A DNA stretch of 64,000 nt. Origin: Trichomonas vaginalis G3 (lineage: Eukaryota > Parabasalia > Trichomonadida > Trichomonadidae). This document shows positions 10,323 to 19,739 of this stretch, piece after piece. The stretch is taken from NCBI RefSeq assembly GCF_026262505.1, contig NC_067208.1, positions 13,153,962 to 13,217,961 of the forward strand, in the 5' to 3' direction. Made by a program: the position numbers and the translations under genes. The notes beneath the pieces are model-generated. The model saw only the letters and a list, made by a program, of their open reading frames with translations, was not told the DNA's origin and ran no database searches. Numbering within the stretch: the stretch's first letter is position 1; the number at the start of each line of letters is the position of its first letter.

Positions 10323-10508
10323 ATGAATCTTTCCGAACAGAAAGAATATAAGAAGGGTGAAACAAATGTGAAATATTATCCTTCATCTCTGAAGACAATA
10401 ACGAACAAAGATGTTATACAAAAGTTCTTACCAAAGGTTGAAGAAGCTTCAATTGACATTGACGAAGGAAGTGAAATGGTTGAAGAAATTGACCCTGAAG
10501 CTATTTAA
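10323..10508 (+). CDS. MAV1 small acidic-tailed protein (61 aa)
   Basis: Charged N-terminus (SEQKEYKKGE) and a strongly acidic C-terminus (DIDEGSEMVEEIDPEAI). The MAV2 version is at 48827-49008. The E2 gene next to the SF3 helicase also ends in an acidic DIDPEMF tail, a feature seen in single-strand-binding proteins, but the resemblance is short. Tandem with the upstream gene. Function unknown. Confidence 0.6.
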   Translation: MNLSEQKEYKKGETNVKYYPSSLKTITNKDVIQKFLPKVEEASIDIDEGSEMVEEIDPEAI

Positions 10509-10561
10509 GCAAAAATATATTTTTGTATAAAATTTCAAAGCATTGAACAAAAAAAGTTTTT

Positions 10562-11386
10562 TTATTCTTCCTCTTTGAAGTTATCAAAATATTCTGTTAT
10601 TTTTTCCTTCAGTAATGTTAAGTCTTCTTTGAAGGTAAGTATTGTGCAACCTTTGATGTCATAGTGTGTTGAGGAAGAGTATTTTTGACAATTTCCTTTA
10701 TTTGCTCATTAGGTGTCATTGGAAAATCGGTAAGTTTTCACGATAGAACCAGTTTCTGTCAGATTTATATATTTTAGCTAAGTCATAAAAGCTCTTGTTG
10801 TTTCTTCTCACTAAATGCAACATAACCATATCTCTGTCTTCTTCATTCTCCAACTCTTCAGTATAAATCATATACTTATAGTTCTTTTCCTTTCCTTTTG
10901 TACTGAACGCGGTATTCTTTCTGAATGCTTTTGTCTTTGGATCAATGACTTCATCTTTTGCTTGAAGTTTCTTTTCCATCTCTCCACGTTCTGCTTTATA
11001 TAGTTCATCTAACATCATGAAAATATAACAAGCATAACGAGGTGAAGCCCACATTGCTACAGCATTTACTAAAAGTCTATGAACATAAAACCTTTCAAAC
11101 CAGGAGCCAAATTTTTACGATTTTCGTACGGAATCTCTTCCCTCGGTTTTCCGAGGGAAGCAATCATATGAGGAAATTCTTCTAAAAGTTCTTTTGCCTG
11201 TTGGTTTTCAAACCAATGATATGCTTGCTTTGTAGAACGAAGAGCGTTCATTATACTTTGCATTTGATACATATCATCTTTGACTGAACGAATGAGTCTC
11301 AATTGTTTGTTATATTGTATGTATTCGTATTCTTCATTTATGGCTTCATGAACGATAGCAGTTGTTGTGTTCTCTAATGTTGTCAT
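10562..11386 (-). pseudogene. MAV1 KilA-N family protein 1
   Basis: A broken KilA-N/Bro-type gene matched by MAV2 49113-49961. The KilA-N signature is at its centre (GLKGF...VHRLLVNAVAMWASPRYACYIFMMLDEL), followed by a coiled-coil linker and a C-terminal domain with NYKYMIYTEELENEE. KilA-N proteins are DNA-binding regulators of large DNA viruses and phages. A short dispersed palindromic repeat lies inside it at about 11115-11175, at a place where MAV2 carries a different dispersed sequence. The leader upstream resembles those of the other KilA-N genes. Confidence 0.75.
11115..11175. repeat. Dispersed repeat with CCTCGGTTTTCCGAGG palindrome
   Basis: The same ~60 bp sequence (CGTACGGAATCTCT, then the palindrome, then GGAAGCAA) recurs at 12257-12312 and inverted at 24413-24450. 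Here it lies within a KilA-N coding region; elsewhere it is intergenic. Confidence 0.75.
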
Positions 11387-11475
11387 TACTGTTTCTTATA
11401 TACAAGATAAAAAATTTTGTTAGAAAAAAATTAGCGTTATTTTCTGACTTTCACAAAAGACCAAAAATAAACGCT

Positions 11476-12088
11476 TTACATGTATTTTTCAGCAACTTCG
11501 TCAAATAATTTTATAGCTTTATCTATCTCATCTACTTCAAACGTTTCTTTACCTTTTATGGGAGCACCATACATTTTCTCAAAAACTTCAAGCAGTTCTG
11601 TTTCAGCAGCTCTCATATCATTTACAAACACAACCTTAACTCTATTGACTGTACTGTCATATCTTTTAGTTATATTAAATGTTCTTCCTATCTTATATCT
11701 CTTTGTATTGAAGTCCTTCGGTTTCTGAACGATATAAAGTAAGCCTTCACTGCAACGTTCAGTATCGAATGAACCATATGTTATGAAATTATATCCAACA
11801 ACTGGGTCAATCCAGAACAAAACTATTGGTATAAGACTTTTGTCTATGAGATATGCTGTAGTTCCATAGAATCTTACCGATATCAAAAGCTCAGGATTTC
11901 TTGTCAAAATTTTCTGACTAGAAGCATTTCTAACCCAGTCCTTTGCTCTCTTTCCAGATGGAGATAAAATGTCTGACAAAGAAATTATTTTTGTATTTCT
12001 TTGAGTATCTTACGTTTAAATCACCAATTCTAACCACTTTGGTCTCATTGTTTATCTTTTTAACTGTTTCAAACTCTGTGTTTGTCAT
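11476..12088 (-). pseudogene. MAV1 KilA-N-like plus T5orf172 (GIY-YIG-like) protein
   Basis: Present in MAV1 only. The C-terminal ~90 residues fit the T5orf172/MUG113 domain, a GIY-YIG nuclease relative: GLLYIVQKP, then YKIGRTFNITKRYDST and a following AAETELLEVFEK helix. The N-terminal part (KDWVRNASSQKILTRNPELL) resembles the end of a KilA-N domain. This pairing is common in nucleocytoplasmic DNA viruses, where such proteins are thought to regulate or cut DNA. Shares the TTTTGTATGTAAGAACAG leader with its KilA-N neighbours. Appears broken toward its start. Confidence 0.7.
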
Positions 12089-12359
12089 TTCCTGTTCTTA
12101 CATACAAAATAAAAAAAAATATTTTAAAAAAACTAGCGTTAATTTTATTTTTTCTATCTTGTATAAAAGATATGATTTCATAGAGTTTTTTTACGAAGTG
12201 TCAAAGTTCTCTTCGTAAAAATATAACAGTTATATAATGAAATTTGGTCATTTTTTCACGATTTTCGTACGGAATCTCTATCCTCGGTTTTTCGAGGGTA
12301 GCAAACATATGAGGAAACTCATGAAATTTCATACGGAATTCAGCAAAAATAATGTTTAT

Positions 12360-12403
12360 GTTAGAATGTTAGATCTAACATGTTTTCTAACATGTTTTCT
12401 AAC
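12360..12403. promoter_or_regulatory. Type A operator array 1
   Basis: Half-site GTTAG, 3 bp, palindrome GTTAGATCTAAC, then two inverted half-sites CTAAC spaced 12 bp apart. Inferred protein-binding site because the order and spacing are kept in every copy. Confidence 0.7.
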
Positions 12404-12465
12404 ATGGTCTAAAACATACAAAACTCATGAAATTTCATACGGAATTCAATAAAAATAATGTTTAT

Positions 12466-12509
12466 GTTAGAATGTTAGATCTAACATGTTTTCTAACATG
12501 TTTTCTAAC
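12466..12509. promoter_or_regulatory. Type A operator array 2
   Basis: A second copy of the array at 12360-12403, identical in layout, together with a duplicated leader (CATACGGAATTCA...AAAAATAATG). Confidence 0.7.
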
Positions 12510-12517
12510 ATAACTAT

Positions 12518-13432
12518 TTACAAGCGTTTTACATGGTATATGTTGCGATGGTTCATGACTCTAAACAATTTCGTGGCTTCAATTTCTTCTTTTAGTATGT
12601 CAAAAGTTTTAACGATACCGAAGGTTTCTTTATACTTCTTCTTGACGTCAGATAGAAGGAAATCGTCAGCTGTTGGATAGTTTTTGTTTAGAAATGTCAA
12701 CATGTCCATTTTATCTTCTGCTGGTTTCTCTGCTTCTTTCTTTAAATCTGCATAGTCGTTTCGCATACGTTCTATCTCTTTGACGGAGTAGTTATATTTC
12801 CTCATTGCTGCTTTACATTTTGAACATTGCGGATTCATTTTTGCGTTATATTCTGAAACCTTACCTGCAAGTATGACCAAGGCGTCAATGGTTTTCTTCA
12901 TCTCGAACATAGCGGGTTTTATTTGTTCGTTCCATACCTTACCCCTACTATCTTTATCTCTTATTTCCCAAACACATTTTGCAACTAATGAAACAAAGTT
13001 ATCGTAGGTCTTAAATTCTTCAGATTTATATATGTCAGAGATGTTCTTATATACCATGTCGCAATCTTTGTCCATAACCTTATGGTTGCAATGAAATCCA
13101 AGAAACTCATAATTTACCTTTCGTATGAACTTCTTTATTTCTACTGAGTCAGTCAGTCCGACTTCTATTTCATCGAATTCTGGAATAGTGAGTTTTTGTT
13201 GTTGGATTTCAGGAAGTTTAGGTAGATGGTCAATAATATCCTGCATTTCATAAAGATACTGTTCATTTGTTTCATCTTTCGCACTACAGTCTAAATTACT
13301 TGTTAAAAGTTCTTGCTTTATCTTCTGGATTTCTGTTTCGAAAGTATATGAAGAAGGAATGAAGCTTTTCATCTCTACTAACATTGAAGTTGGATTCATG
13401 ACTAACGAGTTTGGTGCTGTTGTTGCTAACAT
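12518..13432 (-). CDS. MAV1 accessory protein bracketed by type A arrays (304 aa)
   Basis: A 304-residue soluble protein of unrecognised family. The middle holds a CSKCKAAMRKYN stretch (CxxC, possible metal site) followed by a coiled coil (~215-245). The C-terminal ~60 residues (MLTFLNKNYPTADDFLLSDVKKKYKETFG) look like a helical or winged-helix domain. It is present in MAV1 and absent from the equivalent block of MAV2. Type A operator arrays lie within 10 bp of its 3' end and ~95 bp upstream of its start, so it is a candidate for the cognate binding protein or an autoregulated gene. Looks whole. Confidence 0.7.
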   Translation of the reverse strand: MLATTAPNSLVMNPTSMLVEMKSFIPSSYTFETEIQKIKQELLTSNLDCSAKDETNEQYLYEMQDIIDHLPKLPEIQQQKLTIPEFDEIEVGLTDSVEIKKFIRKVNYEFLGFHCNHKVMDKDCDMVYKNISDIYKSEEFKTYDNFVSLVAKCVWEIRDKDSRGKVWNEQIKPAMFEMKKTIDALVILAGKVSEYNAKMNPQCSKCKAAMRKYNYSVKEIERMRNDYADLKKEAEKPAEDKMDMLTFLNKNYPTADDFLLSDVKKKYKETFGIVKTFDILKEEIEATKLFRVMNHRNIYHVKRL

Positions 13433-13779
13433 GTTCTTACAATAAAAATAAAAAATATTTTTTTAAAAAAACCAACTTTATTTTTTATTTCGGGAAAATT
13501 CATGATTTTCGAGAGTTTTAGACCATGTTAGAAAACGTGTTAGAAAACATGTTAGATCTAACATTCTAACATAAAATATATTTTTGGTGTAAATTTCATG
13601 AGTTTTCTACGATGTTAGAAAACAGGTTAGAAAACATGTTAGATCTAACATTCTAACATAAAATATATTTTTGGTGTAAATTTCATGAGTTTTCTACGAT
13701 GTTAGAAAACGTGTTAGAAAACATGTTAGATCTAACATTCTAACATAAAATATATTTTTGTCGAAAAAAAATGGTTCAT
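13433..13779. other. Intergenic tandem block upstream of the 304 aa gene
   Basis: 347 bp with no gene. An AT-rich promoter-like stretch (AAAAATATTTTTTT) directly before the 304 aa gene is followed by three tandem ~86 bp units, each containing one type A array and an ATAAAATATATTTTTG tail. Confidence 0.75.
13527..13744. promoter_or_regulatory. Type A operator arrays, three tandem units
   Basis: Each unit reads GTTAGAAAAC, GTTAGAAAAC, GTTAGATCTAAC, ATTCTAAC, with half-sites 12 bp apart. The units repeat at 86 bp. Five of the six MAV1 arrays surround the gene at 12518-13432. Such iterated dyads are used as operators or replication origins in other systems; which applies here is unknown. Confidence 0.75.
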
Positions 13780-14445
13780 TTACTCACAATATTTTTGTAC
13801 AAAACGACCCCAAACTTTTAACTTCTTTTCTGCAGCTTCTAATGTTATCTTAGCGAGTTCATATTCTCTAAATTCTCTCTTTAAATCTTCTTGTTCCCAT
13901 TGGTCTAGTTCGTATGGAGAATCTCTATAACCAGAACATATCTCACGTTCATGTTCTATTTGTTTTTCATGCATTTTTCTAACTTCTTCTTCAAACAAAG
14001 GTTTTGCATTCTCTACTGTATCTTCAAGTTCTTCTTCATCTAACTTCTCATGAACTTTCTTGTCTATGGAGTCCATAATATCTTTGACATAAAATGCATA
14101 CTTTACAGAGCACCATTCAGCAACAAAATGAACGAGGTCAGGATGTATGTAAATACCTTTGAATTCATTCATAACACCCTTAGTAAGCTCATAAAATGCT
14201 TGTTTTGAGGTTGAGCCACTTTTGGCTCGACCATATTCTTTCAACCAAAACTCAAGAATTTCCTGCATTTTAGCACTATTGAGAAATCTGTTTAAATGGT
14301 TTAACTTTCCTGCTTCTCTTGCCATCTTTGTCGCATTTACATAACCATCCCTGTCTCTACGTAAGACTTCAATACCGTTGTAAGTGCCTTTTGTGAATGT
14401 TTCGCCATTAGATTTGTTCGTGAACGTTTTTGCTTCGACTGACAT
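13780..14445 (-). CDS. MAV1 KilA-N domain protein 2 (221 aa)
   Basis: Residues ~20-128 form a classic KilA-N domain: YNGIEVLRRDRDGYVNATKM, LNRFLNSAKMQEILEFW, and GIYIHPDLVHFVAEWCSVKYAFYVKDIMDSI. The rest (~130-215) is a charged coiled coil, likely for dimerisation. KilA-N domains bind DNA in phages and large DNA viruses. The start MSVEAKTF is chosen because the ATG follows the leader GTATGTAAGAACAGAT shared with two other KilA-N genes; an earlier in-frame Met lies within that leader. Downstream lie the type A arrays, so it is another candidate for their binder. Not found in MAV2. Looks whole. Confidence 0.88.
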   Translation of the reverse strand: MSVEAKTFTNKSNGETFTKGTYNGIEVLRRDRDGYVNATKMAREAGKLNHLNRFLNSAKMQEILEFWLKEYGRAKSGSTSKQAFYELTKGVMNEFKGIYIHPDLVHFVAEWCSVKYAFYVKDIMDSIDKKVHEKLDEEELEDTVENAKPLFEEEVRKMHEKQIEHEREICSGYRDSPYELDQWEQEDLKREFREYELAKITLEAAEKKLKVWGRFVQKYCE

Positions 14446-14624
14446 ATCTGTTCTTACATACAAAATAAAAAGTTAGAAAAAAAATAAAACTAGCGTTATT
14501 TTTTCTATCTTGAGAAAATCCACGAAAATTCATAAATTTAGGTCATGTATGTTAAAATAAATGGTACCATTAATAATTCCATGACTGTTCTCATTCATGT
14601 CTGATTTACATCTAATGAAAAAGT

Positions 14625-15710
14625 TTAGAAGAATTTTCTTATTCTTTCTGGCATATTTTTGTCTTTCCAGTACTCCCGCTCTAATGGTCCCAGATGTGTT
14701 GGCTTTGACTCTCTCAAGTTCTTAGATGGTATAACATCTTCAACGCCTCCTTCATATCTTACTTTATAAGTGTCATCGTTTATGTTGTAGTCAAGTATTT
14801 CAATAACCACTCCTCGCTTTGCTTCGTCAATGGTTTCAGCAAGTTTGCCATTACTACTTTCGACTAATTTATGTCGAGGGTAAAATGCTATGGAGTCGTC
14901 AGCAGCTTTTATAAGATATCCATTACCTTGCGTAGAGTCTACGATATAATAATTTCGACTTAACCTTAAACGTTTCTTTGTCAATGGTTTGTCGTCAAGA
15001 ACTACACGAACTTTTGTACCAGGAATGAGGGTAAATTGTGTTGAATTTCTGATATTTTGTGTTTGGCTTCGTTTCTTTTGTATATACTTTTCTTCTTGTT
15101 GTTGTGTCATTGAATTTGGTGTATGTCCTGTTGTAGAATGTGTTGAGGAATTGTAAACTTCGATGAAATGTTTCATTGTTTCTTCGGTAAAGTCTCGCTC
15201 TTGATTTAAATCTCTGAGAGTCCTTATGAAGCGGTTAATGATACCGAGTATGTTATGGTTATGGTCTTCAGTAGTGTAGTGAGTTATGTTATGCTTAATG
15301 AGAAATTCTGTGATTTCGTTGCTGAGGTATGCACCGTCTTGGTCTGATGTTAAAATACTTGGGCTATGTTCTGCTACAAACTTTTGTAAAACTCTTAACA
15401 CTTCATGAGTTCCTTTATTTCTCATTATATACGCATATGCTTTACGAGTGTTAACATTTATGAAGATGAGGAATGGTTTATGTCCTCCTTTTCTGCTTTG
15501 AATGAGAGTGTCAAATTGGTATGCGTCAGGAGTGTTGGAGTAAATTGGTAAAAAGTAGTCGTAAGGGTTTATTTTTGTTTGATGTACAACATTTTTGTCA
15601 AAGAACCTTTTCACTTCAGCTCTGTTAGTAAATCCCCAACTCTTTGCAGCTTCATTGAACTTCTTAAATGACCTCCATGGATGTTGTTCGAATACTTCTT
15701 TCAAGCTCAT
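14625..15710 (-). CDS. int: MAV1 retrovirus-like integrase (361 aa)
   Basis: The Maverick/Polinton integrase, which inserts the element DNA. A helical N-terminal domain (1-50) is followed by an RNase H-fold catalytic core (~55-200) with YQFDTLIQ (Asp67) and ILTSDQDGAYLS (Asp123) and an HNILGIINRFIRTLRD helix. An SH3-like segment follows (~218-265, PGTKVRVVLDD, LRLSRNYYIVDS). The C-terminus (~300-345) is chromodomain-like (AKRGVVIEILDYNINDDTYKVRYEGG, cut here as a motif region), as known in this family. It lies 40 bp downstream of the fibre gene on the same strand. The frame is open throughout; activity is not implied. Confidence 0.9.
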   Translation of the reverse strand: MSLKEVFEQHPWRSFKKFNEAAKSWGFTNRAEVKRFFDKNVVHQTKINPYDYFLPIYSNTPDAYQFDTLIQSRKGGHKPFLIFINVNTRKAYAYIMRNKGTHEVLRVLQKFVAEHSPSILTSDQDGAYLSNEITEFLIKHNITHYTTEDHNHNILGIINRFIRTLRDLNQERDFTEETMKHFIEVYNSSTHSTTGHTPNSMTQQQEEKYIQKKRSQTQNIRNSTQFTLIPGTKVRVVLDDKPLTKKRLRLSRNYYIVDSTQGNGYLIKAADDSIAFYPRHKLVESSNGKLAETIDEAKRGVVIEILDYNINDDTYKVRYEGGVEDVIPSKNLRESKPTHLGPLEREYWKDKNMPERIRKFF

Positions 15711-15750
15711 TTATGTAAAAATAAAGATTTTATTCTAGGCTCAAGCGCGT

Positions 15751-18700
15751 TCATTGAACGCGGTACCATGCGAATACAGTCACAAATGGTGGCATATAAT
15801 CTTCACCTGAGCCTGTTGGATTTGTTGTGAAAGTGTGTGAATGATTTCCTGCGGTTCCACAGAAAATACCTGCGCTTGAATCTACTGGGTCACTTGAAAT
15901 ATCATATCTATGCATTCCCTGTCTATCCGAACCTGCTGCAAGATTTGTATAACCTCTTTTTGTTATTGAATGTGAATGATTACCTGTTGTGTTTGTAGTT
16001 CCTGCATGAGTGTGCGGTGGAAGGTTTGCTTCTTTAATTTTCTTCGAACCGCCTGTTTGCTTTGAATATCTAGCACAGTATAAGAATTTATCTACAATCT
16101 GTTCCCACGTACCGAAACCCAGAACTGTTGCTGGATTTGTTGAGTTCATTGACGTATAAATAGAACCTATAGGATATAATGTTTGAAGTATTTCTGTCTT
16201 TAATGTTTGAAGCTCTGTTTTGTCAGCTTTACTGTCTAACATTGTTGGTAGCTCATGTGTTTCAAAGTTTCTGACATGACCTTCAATGTTCATACATTTG
16301 TTATTTAAGGAGTTTAGTGTATCTTTTACGCTTGTACTTGGATTTTCTAATGGTGCACTTGAACCCAAATCATAGTTCAATATTATGTCGTCTGCTCTAA
16401 CAGTAGTGAAGGATTTATGTGTATGGTTCTTGTCTGCTTTCTTGTCATATAAATCTTGAGCAGTGAATTTAACATTATTTTCATCCTCCATGACATAAAC
16501 ATCTTTACATCTAATGTTTCTCATCGTCGTTATGTCGTCATCCGATGTTAAACCTTGTGGAAAGTTAGGAGGTTTACAATATAATGCATCCCCACCAGTT
16601 TCTTCAACCGTTCCTTCAATACTTTCTATAGCAACAGTTGTGAAGGATTTATGTGTATGGTTCTTGTCTGCTTTCTTATCTAACATTGCTGGTAGTTCAT
16701 ATGCTTCAAAGTTTCTGGCATGACTTTCAATGTTCCTGCAACTGTTATCTAAACTGTTAAGAGTATCTTTTACGCTTGTACTTGGATTCTCTAAAGGTGC
16801 ACTTGAACCAAGGGTATAGTTCAATATTATGTCGTCTGCTCTAACAGTAGTGAAGGATTTATGTGTATGGTTCTTGTCGGCTTTACTGTCTAAAGAAGTT
16901 TGAAGTTCATTTATATCGGAGATGTTGTGTTTATGAGATTTCAAAACTTTGTTCGTTGCTTCGAGTTCATCTTTGTCAGCTTTACTTTTAATAGCATCTT
17001 CAAACGTTATTTTTGACTTAACTCTCAAAGTAAATCTTGGTTCAACTAGTACACCGTTAACAGAGAAAGTAGAGGCATAAATTTCAGCGTTATAACCAAA
17101 TGCTTCTGGTGCTTTAGCTACATCATACTGTACAGTACAGCTTATGTCATAACCTTTAGCACGAATGTATTTATATCTTCTTTCATTAACATTTTTTGTC
17201 TTCGCTTCATCACTTCGTGTTAAATATCCATGGTAGTCCGTTATAATCTGTTCGTCTGAAGTTATATAATGAACATGGTTCTTGTCCGCTTTTTCGGCTA
17301 ATTTCTCATTAACATCATTCACTTCTAATTCAACTCTTCCGCCAGAACTCTTATTATCATTAATCTTTTTCATTAATTCGGTAATTACGTCATAAAGACT
17401 ATATTCTGTTTTCGGTTTTGTAAATAATGAGTCAAAATTTCTTTTCATCATTACATCGCTGACATTAATGATATCACCAATTCCTTTTTCATTTATTCTC
17501 TTCATTAATTCTGCAATAATGACGAATATATAATCTGTTAATTTATTCTCTTCATCGAGGGTTATAGAATGTTTTGAAATTGAATCATTAACTCCTCTAA
17601 ATAAATCAATAACTTCAGGATACACGTTTTTAATGTCTTGAATAACCCGACCAGTATCCTCGCCACTATGTGGCTCTGAGCCCGTTGGGCTCTGTTGTTC
17701 ATGTTCTTCGTTCCCGTCGTTACGTGGTTTTATATCTCTAACCATCATCAACGCAGCCATAACCGGAGGGTTTGTTGCTACCTGTTCGAAAATCCGTCCG
17801 TTATGTATGGTATATCTAAATAATTTCTTTGTGTTTGTTAAAACATTTGAAACAAGTCTTTTAAAACCATCTACAAAATTTCCTGTTTCACCTAATGTTC
17901 TTGCAGCATTTACAAGCTCACCCATTCCCGCTTTTGACCCCAAAAACGTCCATATTGCATTTATTTCACTCTGTATAGTTGTCCATTCAGCGAAACTAAT
18001 TCCTGCATTCGCTAAGCTGAAAATGAAATTCAGTGGATCGAACTTAATTCCACCTTCTTTTTCAATTTCAACGAACTCACTAACATGAGATTTTAAATAT
18101 TCTTTCGTTAAAATTGTTTTCCCCGATGTTATGTCATTAACGAAACTATCACCGTCAAAAGTTAACGAATTCAATTTCGTCGTTGATGCTTTTATTTCAT
18201 ACACCGCTTTATCGATAGTTTTTGGCTCACCTTCTTTAGAAGCATATGAAACATTAATGAATGAATTATATGTATTCGTGAATGAATTAAAATCAATGAT
18301 TTTCATTAATGACGCCTTTAATGATTCATTAACTGTTGAATCCCTTAAAACAATTAATGAACTGTCCTTTATGAAAGGTACCCTGCAAACCGTCGAGTTT
18401 GGATCAAATGCTGTAGTTGGTGCAGGAATATTAATGATATAAGTCATTAAATCATTAAGTGACGTAAATAATGTTGTCGTTTTTGATTTAATTTCTTTAG
18501 CATCTGTTATATACGGTAATTTTATTTCTGTAGTTTCTGAATTAAAGATATTCGCTAAAATGTTTTGTAAACTGTTTTGAACAGCTGTGTAAACCGTTGA
18601 ATCCGGAACTCTTACGATTTCACCGTCCTTAATAAAAGGCATTGCACATGGTGTAGTGCTTGGATCGAATCTTTTTGGGTTATGATTCAACATATATTCT

Positions 18701-18945
18701 AATGCTTCATGAACAGACTTATATACTGTTGTGTCGTTCTTCATGACAACTTCACCATTTACAATGAATGGCATAGTGCATGGAGTTAAAATAGGGTCAA
18801 ACTTTTCATAGTCCTTCCATGTTATGTATTTCTCGGTATTTCCATCACTGATAACAATATATTTGTCAGTAAGTGTGAGAGAGTATTGACCAAAATATAA
18901 ACGTTTAGCTCTGTCAGCTTCATACGCATATGCAGCAATACTCAT
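15751..18945 (-). CDS. Phage-like tail fibre protein (1064 aa)
   Basis: A very long open frame. The N-terminal ~550 residues are strand- and Asn/Thr-rich with repeated FxxxSTxCxMPFIxDGE-type segments. From ~555 on come KADKNHTH repeats (three or more), the His-x-His pattern of bacteriophage tail fibres. The last ~150 residues resemble the phage tail-collar tip: YPIGSIYTSMNSTNPAT, GTWEQI, paired HTH/HSH motifs and a final YMPPFVTVFAWYR. By analogy it would be a trimeric receptor-binding spike on the virion. It is divergent from the penton-like gene, whose frame begins 17 bp away, which fits a vertex spike. Looks whole. Confidence 0.85.
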   Translation of the reverse strand: MSIAAYAYEADRAKRLYFGQYSLTLTDKYIVISDGNTEKYITWKDYEKFDPILTPCTMPFIVNGEVVMKNDTTVYKSVHEALEYMLNHNPKRFDPSTTPCAMPFIKDGEIVRVPDSTVYTAVQNSLQNILANIFNSETTEIKLPYITDAKEIKSKTTTLFTSLNDLMTYIINIPAPTTAFDPNSTVCRVPFIKDSSLIVLRDSTVNESLKASLMKIIDFNSFTNTYNSFINVSYASKEGEPKTIDKAVYEIKASTTKLNSLTFDGDSFVNDITSGKTILTKEYLKSHVSEFVEIEKEGGIKFDPLNFIFSLANAGISFAEWTTIQSEINAIWTFLGSKAGMGELVNAARTLGETGNFVDGFKRLVSNVLTNTKKLFRYTIHNGRIFEQVATNPPVMAALMMVRDIKPRNDGNEEHEQQSPTGSEPHSGEDTGRVIQDIKNVYPEVIDLFRGVNDSISKHSITLDEENKLTDYIFVIIAELMKRINEKGIGDIINVSDVMMKRNFDSLFTKPKTEYSLYDVITELMKKINDNKSSGGRVELEVNDVNEKLAEKADKNHVHYITSDEQIITDYHGYLTRSDEAKTKNVNERRYKYIRAKGYDISCTVQYDVAKAPEAFGYNAEIYASTFSVNGVLVEPRFTLRVKSKITFEDAIKSKADKDELEATNKVLKSHKHNISDINELQTSLDSKADKNHTHKSFTTVRADDIILNYTLGSSAPLENPSTSVKDTLNSLDNSCRNIESHARNFEAYELPAMLDKKADKNHTHKSFTTVAIESIEGTVEETGGDALYCKPPNFPQGLTSDDDITTMRNIRCKDVYVMEDENNVKFTAQDLYDKKADKNHTHKSFTTVRADDIILNYDLGSSAPLENPSTSVKDTLNSLNNKCMNIEGHVRNFETHELPTMLDSKADKTELQTLKTEILQTLYPIGSIYTSMNSTNPATVLGFGTWEQIVDKFLYCARYSKQTGGSKKIKEANLPPHTHAGTTNTTGNHSHSITKRGYTNLAAGSDRQGMHRYDISSDPVDSSAGIFCGTAGNHSHTFTTNPTGSGEDYMPPFVTVFAWYRVQ

Positions 18946-18962
18946 ATTTTAATGAGAATAAA

Positions 18963-19739
18963 ATGTTGTTCTATTTGCAAAGTACAGACCCAAACGAATA
19001 CGGGACAGTAAAGCTACAAACAAACTTAGGTCTACAGAATGAGCCACTTGCATTCAGAATGGTTGACTTCAATACTATCGCTTCATTCGTTATAACAGAT
19101 GAAACAGATTTCATGGAGCTTGAAATAGATGGAAAGAAGCACGAAATAAGATTTCACAATAATGTAGAATATAAGATGGAAACATTAGCCGGAGTGTTAA
19201 ATGCTCTCATAAATACTACAATAAACAAGGAGAACGAAGAAAACTTAATGAATGTTAAACTTATTGCAGGAGTTTTGAAGTTCAGTTATGCGAAGGAGTT
19301 TAAGATAACACGAATGAGTCATAGAGTTCAATTGCTTCTGGGAGCATACCATATGACATGTCCTTTGAAAAGTGTTGACAAAACGATTGAGATGAAATCT
19401 GTTCCATACGTATGTTATGGTAATTGTTTATACATTGAGTCAAAAATAGCTAATGTCACAGGTATTTCAGGAGTTAATAGTAAAGGTTCAGTAGAATATA
19501 AATCCTTCTGTTATGCAGTCAATTCAATGTTCATTCCAAACGTTCCTGTCATAGTAACTCATTTAGGTAAATGGGTTCGCATTAGTCCTCATAATTTGAA
19601 AGACATGCAATTCAGACTTGTTGACTTTCAAGGAGAGCCTGTAGAACTGAAGGCACCAGTGCGAATGACTGTTGAAGTTGACTTTTTAGAAAATATTAAA
19701 TGCAACAGCTTACAAGAGAACTCAGAGCTAAAAATATAA
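18963..19739 (+). CDS. MAV1 penton-like minor capsid protein (258 aa)
   Basis: Begins MLFYLQSTDPNEYGTVKLQ; the ATG at 18963 avoids overlap with the divergent fibre gene. The chain is strand-rich, and its C-terminal WVRISPHNLKDMQFRLVDFQG segment, with FRLVDFQGEPVELKAPVRMTV following, is the kind of edge strand pattern seen in Polinton minor capsid (penton) proteins. The neighbouring E2 gene 27679-28458 occupies the same place in a conserved four-gene module. The next gene starts 40 bp before this one ends. Likely virion vertex protein; the fold is inferred. MAV2 copy at 58746-59523. Confidence 0.7.
   Translation: MLFYLQSTDPNEYGTVKLQTNLGLQNEPLAFRMVDFNTIASFVITDETDFMELEIDGKKHEIRFHNNVEYKMETLAGVLNALINTTINKENEENLMNVKLIAGVLKFSYAKEFKITRMSHRVQLLLGAYHMTCPLKSVDKTIEMKSVPYVCYGNCLYIESKIANVTGISGVNSKGSVEYKSFCYAVNSMFIPNVPVIVTHLGKWVRISPHNLKDMQFRLVDFQGEPVELKAPVRMTVEVDFLENIKCNSLQENSELKI

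Larger units (their letters stand above)
12089..12517. other. Intergenic block with dispersed repeat and type A operator arrays
   Basis: A 429 bp gene-free stretch. It holds an ACGAAGTG...CTTCGT hairpin (~12190-12217), the dispersed CCTCGG palindrome repeat (12257-12312), a duplicated segment with CATACGGAATTC, and two type A operator arrays directly before the 3' end of the next minus-strand gene. Confidence 0.7.
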
